Below, in pieces: positions 20,215 through 32,053 of a DNA stretch of 64,000 nucleotides. Positions within the stretch are counted from its first letter, which is position 1; the number at the start of each line of letters is the position of its first letter. The notes below the pieces were generated by a model. The model was not told where the DNA came from and did not search any database. It saw nothing but the letters and a program-made list of their open reading frames with translations. This DNA comes from Coleophoma eucalyptorum (taxonomy: Eukaryota; Ascomycota; Leotiomycetes; Helotiales; Dermateaceae), in the NCBI GenBank assembly GCA_026120035.1, contig JALRME010000002.1, positions 1,550,001-1,614,000 of the forward strand, given 5' to 3'. The position numbers and the translations under genes are program-made.

Positions 20215-23125
20215 CTATGCCATTGGCTTCGACATAGGCGCAATGATACCTTGTTTAAGCATGACTCTTGGCTTGGTAGCCTCCTGGAATGTCTCCTTCG
20301 TGGTCCATTCCGGTCCAACGGGTAATCTTAATGATCTCTCGTATTGTACTCGAGTTTCAAATTGATGGGGTAAGTTAGACGCAAGATATTTGCCGTTCTG
20401 GAAGAGAAATTAGTAACACAATAAGATATTTGGTGAGTATGCTTACCTTCTTTACGCGTTTCTGGTTAATAATCACGCGTTCAAGTTTAGCATCCTTCCG
20501 ATCCTTCTCCTTAATTCCTTCCGTCTTGGTCAAGAATCTACCCTTATGACGTTGCTTTTCTTTCTTGCTGACTCCATCACCGACCCAGCTTCCCCATCCA
20601 GGGATAGTATTATCAACAACCTTCTCATCTTCATCCTCTATCGTCTGCTTCTTCTCTGCCTCAAACTCGCCTACCACGTCTGCGCCAGCAAATGCTCGCT
20701 TAATGAGCTCCTGGTCTTTGATGGCAAATGGAAGGCGGAGAGTATTCTCGTCATCACTGTCGTCATCTGACTCGACCTCAAGTGTGGTTGTAGACTTTTT
20801 GGTAACCTTCTTTGCCTTCGGTTGCTTTGAAATCACGGCTGCCTGCGATAGATCAAGTTCAATGTCCATAGCATCATTCTTGTTCTTACGCCTCTTCGCT
20901 TCACCCTTGCTGATGACATCCGATTTAAGAGGAACCTTAGACCAAGCACCGCCCGAACTAGGCTCTGGTTCTTTTAGTGACGGCTGACGTTGAAGAGATT
21001 GTGTAATCCCGTTCTTCTTAGGCTTGGTTTTAGCTGATTGCTCCGTATTACTGTTGTCGACACCTTGGATGTCCAAATCGTCGCCCTCTTCATCTGAAGG
21101 CAAGGGCTCTTCGAATTGGTTGGCTTTGCCAAAAGCACCAGGGGTGGGTCCAGCTTTGCTTCCTGGTCCAAACATCCTTCGTCCGATGTCTCGGTCCTCT
21201 TCAGCATCACTAGCACTCTCCTCGCCAGCCAATTCTCTCCTTATGTCCTCCACCATAGCGTCGTTCTCCTTTCTACGAGACGCTTCCGCATTTCGCATAA
21301 ACTTCATGTTGGCAAGTCTAGCCCCTGGTAGCGACTCATCTATTAAGTCTGAGGTTCCAACATTGTTGAGTTGACGAAGCAACTTCTTTTGCGCTTCAGC
21401 CTCATCATCCTCACTGCCATCGTCCTCGGACTCGCTGGATGATTCTCCAGAGAAATCGTCATCCCTCCTGGCACTGCGTCCTTCAACTCTCTTGCGCAGC
21501 TCCTCATCTCTTCTGGCCATATCTGTGATTCCTGCGCGGGCATCCTCGTCCCATGCTGCTCTTCCAGTCTGTTTTGTCTCTTTCGCCCATTTGCTGCCTC
21601 GGTGTTTTGAGCCCATTCTTTCTGTAGCACGACGTCTATCCTGCGCCTCCAATTCGTCTTCGGACGGCTCAAATCCTCCTTCAAGCAGAGCTTCCTTGTT
21701 CTGGCGCTCCTCCTTCTCGCGCTGTTTGCGGTGGACCTTCCGATAAGACTTACTCTTGATCTTCTTAATGCGCTTTGCCTTGGCTTCCTCTCGGAACATC
21801 AATTCTCGTGCCATTCTCAGCTGATCTCTGCGTGCCTTCACCTCCTCGACGGACATCTTTTTAGTTTCTAACTCTTCATACTCTCGCAAACGGTCTTCGT
21901 CGTCTTTTCCATTGATAGGTGCAAGGCCACTTTCTTCCAAAATACTTTGAATTGTGGCTTCGAGCTCATTGAAGGGTTTCGCGGTAGTAGTGGGAAGTAA
22001 TCGAGCATTGCTTGCTTGGTGTGATGCCCCATCTGGATTTGGCAGAGGAAACATCAAATGTTCCGCCCTACGGTTATGTGCAACTGTGTCGGTCCATCTA
22101 TCCAGAGTCTCCTTAGTCTTCTCATAGGCAGCACTTCGGTCTAGACGATCCTGTTGCCGCTTTGCAATAGGCACGTTCAACTCCTTGGCCTTCGACTTGC
22201 TTTTCTTTCCGGTCTTCAAGCCTATAAGATCTGCAAGATCACCAAGTTTGATAGGAGCGTCAGATGGTTGTTGCTGCTCGTTGACACCATCGTTTCGGTG
22301 CTTTGAAAGTTTAACAGTCGTCTCGGCTTGTGGTAAGTTGGCAATCAAGGCTTGCAAGGCGGCGTGTTTTGATGGATCTTCGTCCGCAGAAGACATGGAC
22401 GACTCGTCATCACTATCTTCACTTTCATCCTCAGATTCTTCTTCTGATTCTGAGTCTTCCATATCCTCGTCCGAATCTGCAGGCTTCGATTTTGACTTTC
22501 GAGTTTGAAGTTTTTCGTCCTCTGAATCGTCTCCAACATCAGCAACCATTTCGTCGTCTTCTTCTGTAGCATCCAGCATAGCAGCGAGGTCAATGGCATC
22601 CTCCCCTAAATCTCCCTCCTCAAGTTCAGAATCCGATTCCTCAATGTCTTCCTCGTCTAGGTTCACATCACGGTTTGACGAACGTTTCTTCTTGGACTTT
22701 GTGTTAGAGCTTCCCGAAAATGCATAGCCTTCAAATCGCTCCTCGTCACTCTCGCCGAAAGCTTCGTCGCTGTCCAGGTCGCTGTCATCATCACTATCCA
22801 CCTGGCCCATCTTCCACTCATTTCCCTCGCTGTCGCTTCCCTCATCAATGTCTAACTCGTCAAATCGATCCTTTGGAGCAGATTTTCGCTGCTTTTTTGT
22901 GCTAGATTCTTCCTCCTCCTCATCATCTTCATCGTCATTGCGCGATCGTTTCCCAGGTCTGCTGCCACCTTCGCTCACGCCCAAACGGTGCCGTCTAGAT
23001 TTGAGCTTGTCCGGGTTTTCCTGAGAGGCGATAGCGAAAGCATCTTGACTCCGCTTCTTCGAATTGACTTTTTGAGCTTTTGGCTTCTTTGTCGGCGCCC
23101 GACCATGGGATTGTCGTCCAGGCAT
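20215..23125 (-). CDS. UTP14: U3 snoRNA-associated protein 14 (SSU processome)
   Basis: Nucleolar component of the small-subunit processome needed for 18S rRNA maturation; in yeast it activates the DEAH helicase Dhr1. Exons 23125-20447 and 20397-20215 with a 49-nt intron give 953 residues, normal for the family. The N-terminal third has basic nuclear-localisation stretches (KKPKAQKVNSKKR) followed by long Asp/Glu/Ser-rich acidic tracts. The conserved core includes KSKSYRKVHRKQREKEE. The C-terminal hallmarks are IKRAFAGADVVGEFEAEK and GWGSWVGDG, and exon 2 supplies YERSLRLPVGPEW, the conserved end. Without splicing the C-terminus would be lost, so the intron is well supported. It shares a 200 bp promoter with MRPL27. 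Confidence 0.95.
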
Positions 23126-23325
23126 GACTATTGCGGCGCGAGGAACTCAGCTGAACGATGAATTGTTCGTGATAAGCATTCTGGGGATTTCGCAAAAATA
23201 AAATATCTTGATTGATCGGATCACGCGGCCGTTAGCGCTATCAGTTTATCCGACCTGTATTTTCTGATCAACTCCACGCGAGCAGCTTCAACCTGATAAT
23301 CGTCGAATTCTACGTCTCTGCGATC
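23126..23325. promoter_or_regulatory. Compact divergent promoter UTP14 / MRPL27
   Basis: Exactly 200 bp separate two divergent start codons of ribosome-biogenesis genes. I see no clear TATA box. GC-rich patches (CACGCGGCCG) and TTGATTGATCGGATC are present but not assigned to a factor. Confidence 0.7.
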
Positions 23326-23691
23326 ATGAAACCTACACAGGCTCTGTTCAGGCGTGTGCGCCGCCTACAATTGACCACGAAGCAGGTCAACAAGGGATTT
23401 TACAAGGGAACGGGATCCGGATCCATGGGAGAGCATACGAAGCACGGAGGATTCATCATAAATTGGGATAAAGTCAGGACATACGTGGTGCCTGCGAATC
23501 TGAAGGACTTCAAGGTGCGCATTATCGGGTTTTAAGAAGGTAGATGATAAGTTCCTGATTTCGTATAGCTCACGCCGTTTGTGACGAGAAACATGAAGCC
23601 GACGAAGGGAAGATTCGAGGGAGATTCAAAAGGAGCCTTGAGTGGAGAAGCGTATCTGGAGAAGTGGAAGAAGGAGAATGGTGATGATTAG
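23326..23691 (+). CDS. MRPL27: Mitochondrial large-subunit ribosomal protein mL41 (YmL27)
   Basis: Protein of the mitochondrial 54S ribosomal subunit. Exons 23326-23514 and 23569-23691 (54-nt intron) give 103 residues. The recognisable core is LTTKQVNKGFYKGTGSGS followed by HTKHGGFIINWDKVRTYVVP, the mL41 signature. The N-terminus is short and Arg-rich, suiting mitochondrial import. The second exon gives LTPFVTRNMKPTKGRF and an acidic end. It is shorter than the yeast protein at both ends, as usual in filamentous fungi. Confidence 0.93.
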
Positions 23692-24745
23692 GTCGGCAGC
23701 AGTATGATGATAGTAAGGCTCTTTGTGTAGGGGTATTGGATTGCGCTGACTTTTATTAAGGTGTATAAAATGGCGACGGCGTTTGGGTCTGTACAATATG
23801 TGTATAAGAGAGGCGACATAGCGCATGATACCTGCCATATAGGAAGTCAAACGAATTGTTAAATCATTGGAACATTTAAAATCGTGAAGCTATATGTTTT
23901 CTGCGTGGCATTCTTCAACGCCCACTTCACAACGAGTGCACTATAAGCACCACTAGTTAGCTGACTACGAAGTATTGCTAGAACAATTGAAGCGGGTTTA
24001 GATAACGAATTTCATCAGCTCTCTAGTTGGAGCACGGTTCAGACCGAATAATACCTGGAGAAAATGCATATGAGCCATTGCTGTTTATCCTGATAGTCTG
24101 AGGTAAATTCTTACCTGGATGGGTGAAAATGGTTCGATCATTGATGTAACTCCACAGGCTTGATGGATCTAGGCTTCCCTGTACACGTTTCTGAGTAATT
24201 GAGCTGACTTGGAAGATTTTGACAATTGGGATGGAGAGCTGTTGTCATTTTCTGAAAGCTCAGGTAGTATTACTAAGATTCAGTCCTTGTCTATTATAGA
24301 TACATTGCATAGCCCTTCAATCTTTCTCCTCTTCTCTTCACATTGAAAGAAATCATTGCTGCTAGCGAGTTGACTTCCGAATCGCAGGTAGCACTTGATC
24401 GCGAAAGAGCCTCCTAACGCCTATGAACAGACCGCGGTACTAGACCGCCATGCCCAGGCCTATTTTCTATGCGTGGTACTTCCTATCCTTTGTCTCTCTT
24501 CTAAGGATCCCGGTTTTCCCAGATCGTGGAGTTGAGGGGATTGTCCAGTCACATAGGTGAAATTATGAATGCCTCGAGGATTCAGTCTTCTGCGATGCGT
24601 CTCATACGACCTTGTCCACTAAGAGTCTTGGGAGGGAAGTAGGGGAGGGGTTCCATTTCCAAAAAGTACCAAATCCACTGCTCTCACTGAATCGAAGAAT
24701 CTTTGCGGTTGGGGGCTGTTACTAATGACCTCGAAATCCGGTTGG
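23692..24745. other. Convergent intergenic region, about 1.05 kb
   Basis: 3' regions of MRPL27 and of the following minus-strand hypothetical gene. No supported feature. Confidence 0.6.
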
Positions 24746-25444
24746 TCATCTCCCCAAGGCCTTCCAAACAACTTCAGCCCATTCAACCCCATCAACATCA
24801 CAAAGGTCCCCAAACCTCATCCTCAGCAATGCGTTGCCATTTCCATATCGATATTTGTTCGCCAATTGGGATGCAAGCACCAGATCATGCGTGACTGCCA
24901 GGAAATGCTCTGTCAGCCAATGGCGTGTTTGTGAATTGCTCATGTGTGGCGTCCATGCACTAGGAGCTCTGAATTGTGGTGGTTTGGTATATTGGGGCGG
25001 TTCTTGTTGTAGATTCTGCTGGACTGGCTGTTCAGGAAAAGCCGGTCTCGAGACGGCCTGAAGTTCTGGTCTCGGGATCGAGCTTGTTTGCATACCTGGG
25101 ATTGTAGGAACATGCTCAATTGAGCCCAATGAACTGTCCACCTGTATTATACCACCTGGATTAGTCTCCAAGACTGCTGTGCCTCTAGAAGTTGGTTCAG
25201 TCGCATTCCCTGAAGATGTTATCTCCGCTTCAACTTCATACTCTGGTGGCGGTGAAGATCTCCCAACCACGGGGAAGATCCTTTGTATTTTTGGTGCCCG
25301 AGAAGAGCCGAGTTCTATGGCTGCATAGCAAGACTGCGGCCTCGCTGAATTCGAGGCAAAGATATCCTCTGGCCCTCGTTCTCTATCAGGAAACTCGACC
25401 ACCCAACCTGTAGAAACAGCTCTCCACGCCTTCTTCAGACCCAT
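24746..25444 (-). CDS. Hypothetical protein, 232 residues
   Basis: A single open frame with ATG at 25444 in good context (A at -3, G at +4). I do not recognise the protein. The N-terminus (MGLKKAWRAVSTGWVVEF) is basic and aromatic; the middle is Pro/Gln/Ser-rich and probably disordered (for example QPVQQNLQQEPPQYTKPPQF); the last ~55 residues look folded, with HWLTEHFLAVTHDLVLASQ and a helical, Trp-containing end. No signal peptide or membrane segment. The layout of short N-terminal box, variable linker and conserved-looking C-terminus fits a small lineage-specific ascomycete protein. An unrecognised intron near the 3' end is possible. Confidence 0.5.
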   Translation of the reverse strand: MGLKKAWRAVSTGWVVEFPDRERGPEDIFASNSARPQSCYAAIELGSSRAPKIQRIFPVVGRSSPPPEYEVEAEITSSGNATEPTSRGTAVLETNPGGIIQVDSSLGSIEHVPTIPGMQTSSIPRPELQAVSRPAFPEQPVQQNLQQEPPQYTKPPQFRAPSAWTPHMSNSQTRHWLTEHFLAVTHDLVLASQLANKYRYGNGNALLRMRFGDLCDVDGVEWAEVVWKALGR

Positions 25445-26975
25445 TTTAATCGCTTGAATGTCCAACAGTCAACTTTTGCTATGAGTAAGTATGAGATCAG
25501 GCAAATAATGCACCTTCTTCATTCAAAGCAGATACTTAGGTTAAGTGTGTCGAAGGAGGAAAGTGATGCACAGCATGCAAAGACTAGGGAGTACCAGCGG
25601 GCCAGAGCCAATAACTTATAGGAACGTAGGGCATTATCTTATCGCTTGAGCAAGAATGGCAACCTTTCTTCGTGTCATTTGTCTTCAGCTGTGGCTTGCG
25701 CAAGTGGGATTGTGGTTGGCTTGACTTTGCTTAGCCCGACTGAAATCGTGATGGATATCTCTGTATCCGACTTAGTGGGCAGGTGTCCGAACACCGGAAG
25801 TCAAGTCAAGTTAACCGACCCGATAAGTACCGAGAAGTACCGACAAAGTATTATGAAAGTACAAGAAAAGCTAGTGATTTGAGGTTTGAAAAAAATTGAA
25901 GTTCAAATATTGGAGACATTGGACCAAGAAGAATGGAAGTGCGAAACTACTGATGTCTCTCTGGCTCGAGAGATAAGTACGTTCAAGGGTGGCCTTCCCA
26001 ACGTGAAATCGTTGTACTCTGCAGGCTTGACACGTGAAGTCATTGATTAATGTGAAACTATGAAAAATGAACAAGGTGTTGATTGCATGAGGCTACGTAG
26101 ATGATTACTACGGATATGCAAATGATATGTGATCAGGATCGGCATTTCTGACTGTGTCTTACTTACGATCGCATTCTGTGGAATGCTCAGATCAAGTCAT
26201 ATAGGCAAGATTTGCCATCGAAAAGTTGAAATCCCCCACACCATCAAGAGCTACTTATCGCGATATTACAGGTGCTGACAGAGTACAAACGTGGAATAGG
26301 TCACTCTGGACAACGGTATCTCAGAATGGGGAGAAGATTAGTTGCGGTGTGAGCAAGAATTGGGCAGCAGGACACGAGCAGAATCCGGGGCGCCACCTTT
26401 AGTGCGGGCGGTAAGCGACAGATTGTTGAGCAAAGAAAGAGATCACTACAAGGCGGCGCCTGTTTGTTAATTCTCTGTCATATTCGAACTAAACCTGTAA
26501 TTTCAGCTGCATAACGTTCCTTTTGTTGAGCCGTATATGCCGACGAGCTGCTCAAGTCCTCAAGCTGCTGGAGGTTAGCGTCCCTTTGTTATTGCAATTT
26601 AGCGAGCATGCAGCGACTCTCACTCTCATTTCACGACCCCGTGCCTCTTCTGATCAAATTATGCCATAGCATGGCATACAATACTCTGAGGATAAAAAAT
26701 CTCCTGCTCTACCTTTTTCTTTACAATTATTCCTATGAGGAGAGGGGGTTTGTCCGAAATTCTTGAGTTGAAAGACAGGCCAGGAGCTCATGTATCCTCA
26801 GAATTTTGGAGAGCATTTGGTATATCACGTGAATTATACGGAGCCACGACTTCTGCCTAATTCGTTCCCCTGATTTTGAATGTAGTTGTTAGTGCTCGTT
26901 TTAAATTACTACAACGAGAGATGCTTCATCAAACCTGCCATTTCTCCCACTATATTACTACCTAGAAACCTCCCA
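25445..26975. other. Divergent intergenic region, 1.5 kb
   Basis: Upstream regions of the hypothetical gene (minus) and the archaemetzincin gene (plus). Only short frames; the archaemetzincin frame is open without ATG back to 26886. No RNA gene recognised. Confidence 0.6.
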
Positions 26976-28367
26976 ATGTCGACATGTGACCATACCGCTT
27001 TGGTCTTTGAACCTACAGTACATGCACAAGAAGCAGGGTATTCTAGACCATCACAAAAACAATGCGCTGCTGCAACGACATCTCAAGGGATCATCAAAGC
27101 AACCGGGAAGCGGAAAGCTGGCACATCTCAGGTATCTTCACGCCTTTCTGACCCGGCAACATTTCCTGGTCCTCTGTTACTGCCGGGTGATGATTTGGCC
27201 CAGTATCCAACATATCCCCCACAGAGTCGACGCGCCTGGACCAGAGAGAAACATCGCAACAAGGTCACGCCGGAAAGAAGGGTTATATATATTGCAGCGC
27301 CGCCGAAGATCGACTTCAAAGCGGATGAGGTTAAGAGATGGACTCGTCCAAAAGGAACGCTAGGCGTGGGAGCGACATCTGCCAAAGAGCCTGATATTGG
27401 TGCCATTGTGAGCTATGTTGCTGCTTTTTACCATGGCCTACCTGTCAAAGAGCTCAAGTGTGCTTTGAAATTCACAAAATGGGATGAAGGAGTAGCAAAG
27501 ACGAAAAGGAACGCTAGTTCAAGGTCGCCAAACTATATCGGCCTAAATACGTCCTCTGAATGCATAGGAATCCGTGCTCGGGCTACACCTGAAGGTGATT
27601 TCTCTCATCAACTCAACTTAGATGATCTCCTCGATGCAGCCATATACTGCCTACCAAGTGACGCATATGCACTTTTTTTGCTTGTCAATCATGATTTATT
27701 TGAAGATGACGATGATCTTTTCGTCTGTGGAAGAGCATATGGAGGGAGTAGGGTTGCTGTGATATCCACAGCGCGTTATCGTCCAGAACTGGATCAAATC
27801 CAGGAAGTAGAGCGAGAGCATGCTTGGCCAGCCTCGCATTGTGAGTCATACCTCCAGCATTGCTGTGAAGAGCCATCCAAGCCAGTCCAGACGAAGTCAG
27901 CTTCTGTCCAGAAAGGGGGTCAATCTCGACCAATATCTATATGCTCCTCTGACGAAGAGATTGAAACGTCAATATCACCAATGCGGGCCGCGGTATCAGC
28001 ACACCAGTCTTCAACATCTCTCATCCATTCACCCACTTCTGAGACCTTGTCAGGACTATGGCTGGGACGTGTGTGCCGGACAGTTAGTCATGAACTTGGC
28101 CATTGTTTTGGGATGGATCATTGTGTCTACTATGCTTGCGTGATGCAAGGCAGTAGCTCAATCATCGAAGATGCCCGGCAGCCACCGTATCTATGCCCGG
28201 TAGATTTGAGCAAAGTGCTTGAAGCCACTGGAGCAGATGAGCAGGAACGTTATCAAGCTATGCTTGCTTTTTGTGATAAATATCACTCCATCCATCTTTT
28301 TGCCGCATACGGGGCCTGGATAAGAGTACAAATTGCTGAAATAAGTCCACAGATTTCTGGATCATAA
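26976..28367 (+). CDS. Archaemetzincin-type zinc metalloprotease
   Basis: Metzincin-clan protease of the archaemetzincin (AMZ, M54) family. Intronless, 463 residues from the first in-frame ATG at 26976. The zinc site is HELGHCFGMDH at about residue 372-382: the metzincin HExxHxxGxxH, followed by the AMZ-typical CVYYACVMQG with extra Cys. The family block RQPPYLCPVDLSKVL follows. Conserved upstream parts are VKRWTRPKGTLGVGAT and LFLLVNHDLFEDDDDLFVCG, then RVAVISTARYRP. Between these and the zinc site is a ~60-residue polar insert containing PISICSSDEEIE. The N-terminal ~110 residues are low-complexity. Natural substrates of AMZ proteases are poorly known. No signal peptide, so probably cytosolic or nuclear. 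Confidence 0.9.
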   Translation: MSTCDHTALVFEPTVHAQEAGYSRPSQKQCAAATTSQGIIKATGKRKAGTSQVSSRLSDPATFPGPLLLPGDDLAQYPTYPPQSRRAWTREKHRNKVTPERRVIYIAAPPKIDFKADEVKRWTRPKGTLGVGATSAKEPDIGAIVSYVAAFYHGLPVKELKCALKFTKWDEGVAKTKRNASSRSPNYIGLNTSSECIGIRARATPEGDFSHQLNLDDLLDAAIYCLPSDAYALFLLVNHDLFEDDDDLFVCGRAYGGSRVAVISTARYRPELDQIQEVEREHAWPASHCESYLQHCCEEPSKPVQTKSASVQKGGQSRPISICSSDEEIETSISPMRAAVSAHQSSTSLIHSPTSETLSGLWLGRVCRTVSHELGHCFGMDHCVYYACVMQGSSSIIEDARQPPYLCPVDLSKVLEATGADEQERYQAMLAFCDKYHSIHLFAAYGAWIRVQIAEISPQISGS

Positions 28368-31300
28368 AGTTTGGTGTTGAATGGACGGGTATATTGCTGC
28401 CTGGGCATCAAAACATAGTGGAAAAACTTAAGGAAAAATTTTCGAGGCCTGCAAGTAGATATTTCAAATTCACTCCATTTTGTAAATGAATCACTGATCT
28501 ACAAACGATGCCTCGACACCTCATACAATGTTGACTTTTAATAATCTATCTTCGGCTCTTTACCCGATCCTGCCAGTCGTCCCAGGAGCTTAAAGTCTTT
28601 ACGTTGTCCTATTTGGCCTGAGCCATGTTACTATAGAGATCAAACTTTTCCAGAAGGTGACGTTCTTGCCCCTTTTTCCTCTCGAAAGTAGGCAGCAGTT
28701 ATTGGTCCTCAAAAATGACACAGACGGATTGCTCTAACCAAACTTAGTGCCGCATTACCAGTAAAATGACTGCCGAAGATGGAAGTTACATTGTGTACAA
28801 GCAGTTAGGAAGTCCCGCAGCAATTCTTGCTTTCAGAAACTGCTGCAGGTGTCAAAGTCTCAACCGTTCTTTTGGCTTCAGTCATTGTTAATGCTCACGC
28901 CATGAGCGATCCCAGTTTTAATGATAGGTGTTACTGAGTCTGGTCAAAGCGGTGCGTATGAGCCAACATGCGAGTTCGCACCGTTTTACCAAAAGTCCGC
29001 ACGAACGGTTGACTCGACTTGAGAACGTTTGCACTACATTGGCCTTACTCATAGAGGAAACAGATGTACTGCTAAGTACTTGTAACATCCGTCTTTGTCA
29101 CGGTCAGATATACCATATACACGTGGACAGGAATTAAGACAGGTTTATCTCAGGTACAGATCATGGTTAGTGCTACGAGCTGGCACATCAGACTTTGGGT
29201 CATACCCTGCAGCATGGGATAATTCCTCTTGGATGGATGCATGCAGAGCATTCGAAAGTTTCTTTCCAGACATCCCCGCACCTCGGCGACCACAGTCTAC
29301 AGTTGCCAAAACACTGGGAGAAACCTTTGGTGGTTGTCGCCAGCAGACGGTAGAATTTCGGACCGTGTACGAGTGTATGGCAGGTTGACGCGTAGTGCAG
29401 CAGCCATCACCAGACAAAGGAGGGCTTTCGGAATGACAGCTTTTGAGCACGCATCTTTTCAAGCCTCAAGGCTTTGATTCATGTACACTGCACCATGGAT
29501 ACGCACACTCGGGTTTTCCAGAAAATCAAATAACGCCAAGTTGATGACTGGAGGCGGAATTATAGTTTTTATTGGGACCAGGAACAGGAACCAGCCTGGG
29601 ACTAAAGACACTATGATATAGACCAGGAACCATGCTGCTCGGGCAGTGAAAGTAGCCCAAAAGAATGTTCTTCGGGGGTTCTACGTTTCTTCTGCATTTG
29701 CTTTAGTATTCCCGATGATCAAAAGAGGTCCACGTGGTACCGAGTAGCTGGTAGAGCAATAACATATTTTCGACTCTGGGCGGTCTCAGGTACGATATAT
29801 CAGCGTGTACTTACAAACCCTGAAGGTTCGAGTTTGACGTTGAGGAAATTCCAGGCAAACTTACAATTGAATTTCCTAGGTAACATTTCTCTCCCAGTTG
29901 AGCAACTAGATATTGTGAAAACCAGGTTCGAGTGCCAGCAGGTAATGGGGTGCTTGGTACTCGCCGGAAACGGGACGGCTCATCCCAACCAAAAGGACGC
30001 GCCAACATCTGGTCGCCGAGTTACTTTGTGGAAGGGAACTAAGAACCCCAGCCAAACTGACTCCTTCCCGTTCCCTTAGTTGCACGTCATGTCCTTGCCC
30101 GTTACTCCCCACGTGTACTGGCATGCAAACGGAAGCGGGTGTTCCCAGTTAGAAGGATAACTGTCTACAATTTCAACCTGCCTTTCACGTTGAACTTGGC
30201 TTGAGTCGCTGCACTGAAGTGGCTTGAGGCTTTACTGGCGCAACTGTCAACCAGAAGGCTTCTAGTTAAGATGCACATGGAAAGTAGTTGGAATGGATAG
30301 TTCGTTTAACACGTGATTTAATCTGAATCTCCAGCTCAACTCACGTAGAGGTTGCAATCTAAGAGACGACTTATTTGTCACGAATGTTGAGTTTTGGCTG
30401 CTCGGGTTCTCGGATGCTTGAATTTTTGTACCTATCTGCCGTGCATCTGAGTAAAGGACTATAGGAATAAGGAGTGCAGATCAATTGCTTCAGCTCGAAT
30501 ATTGTAGATCAGTGCCCGTTTGTAACTCAATACCAACGACATCCAAACAAAACCGTCCATGATACCACCTTACCAAAGTCTATCGTTATGTCATCTCCAT
30601 TGGACCCCAATTTCTCAATTCATGAATCAAGCCTTCTTATCACAGCTAAGGCAGTGGGTATGAACAGACGCACTTGTGAGTGGATACCCAAAGAACCATA
30701 ACAATGGAACGAGCCTCAAGCAGCCGCAAACTGAATCAACGTCTGTCGATCTTCAAGTGACTTAAGGCCCGAAACATCACAACGACTTTGAACCACAACC
30801 ACAACTTCGGGTCGGCTGAGGCACGCCAATCTGTCCCCCATAACCTCGTCCTAGAAGCAGAAGGTAACGCGTCGAAAGCTTCCCACGCCTGAACACCTAC
30901 AGAAGCGTCTTCTGCTTGAGCAGTATATTTTACCATCTCTCTGGGCCACGGAAGTGGATGAGCGGGGACCAGGGTGCTGTCAGGCCAGGTACCGAAGTGT
31001 AGATGTGTAGGGATCGTCACCGGCTTCCCTTGTTTGAGACAAGTCCCACTGCTGGACCCGGAAGTTGAGGGGTGTTTGGTGATTTAGAAGGTTCAGAAGT
31101 CATGCCTAGTGTTGTCAATCTGCTCTCCGGCGGCAGTGGTGAGGGCGCCAGCCGAGGAGAAATACTATGGAATATCTCCGGCACGGCTAAGGGCACAAGC
31201 TATACAATTGTAGACAAGGCAAGAGGCAAAAGCGGGGGCGAACACGATGGAGGAAAGCAAGTAGTGCATTCAGCATAGCAGATGGAGTGTCACCCAGCTA

Positions 31301-31871
31301 CCCATGTGTTTGTTGCCGCATCTATCTAAAGGGTGCAGTCTTAGGAGATTAGCATCTTAACAAGTCTCTTCACTTGTCACAAACTTATGCACGGATGGCG
31401 CAACCGAGACGAGACCCTTCCCTTCTAAAGTTCTAAGCTACCTTTAACGTTATCCTTCTAGTAGGCTTCTAGCGCGCTTCCCTCTCTTCCATCCTCTAAA
31501 CTAAAACCGCCTCGAGGTTATCATGTCCGGCCGTTTTGGGAAAGCTGGATAGATGGGCTATCATATCTATACCAAATCCGGGATTTCTGGGCAACTTTTT
31601 TTCTGCCTTCTTGTTGCGCAATCATGACTTCTGCCTGTTCTGCTATCTAATCGACCATTTATCTTTCTTGCTCCTTGCCTCCTCGCTTATGCTTTATCTA
31701 CGCGGTCTGGTTATTAGATTGTTATCAGTTGCGTAAGTGAAGTAACTCTTTGCAGTAGTGGCGAATTGAGTAGATGGACGGAGAAATGTATTCAAATATG
31801 GGCGGGGAAACGTTTGATGGGGCTAATTGATTGCAATCTTTTCGACAGTATCCTATCTTTGTAGTAATGGA

Positions 31872-32053
31872 ACCTTTTCCGTTTGATTAAGCTTCTGCCT
31901 TTTTCCAACCTGGCACTCACTGTTATGATGGAGCCAATTGGATCCTTCTATTTTTGTATTCTATTCTGTGATAAGATGACCTTTTCCGTATAACTAAGCT
32001 TCTGCCGAGGAGCTTTCCAACCTATCAATCACTGTCCTCGGCAATGGGATCTT
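31872..32053. repeat. Diverged direct repeat, two copies of about 75 bp
   Basis: Copy 1 (31872-31947) and copy 2 (31979-32053) begin with ACCTTTTCCG, share AAGCTTCTGCC and TTTCCAACCT and a final GGATC(C)TT, and are offset by 107 bp. Several substitutions and small indels separate them, indicating an old duplication. Confidence 0.75.

Noticed and set aside
29095..29477. Overlapping frames on both strands with Cys/Pro-rich translations
   Set aside because: Neither shows a domain or consistent intron structure; cannot tell from chance frames or a decayed gene.
29740..29810. A-box-like TAGCTGGTAGAGC suggesting a tRNA
   Set aside because: No matching B box or acceptor stem.
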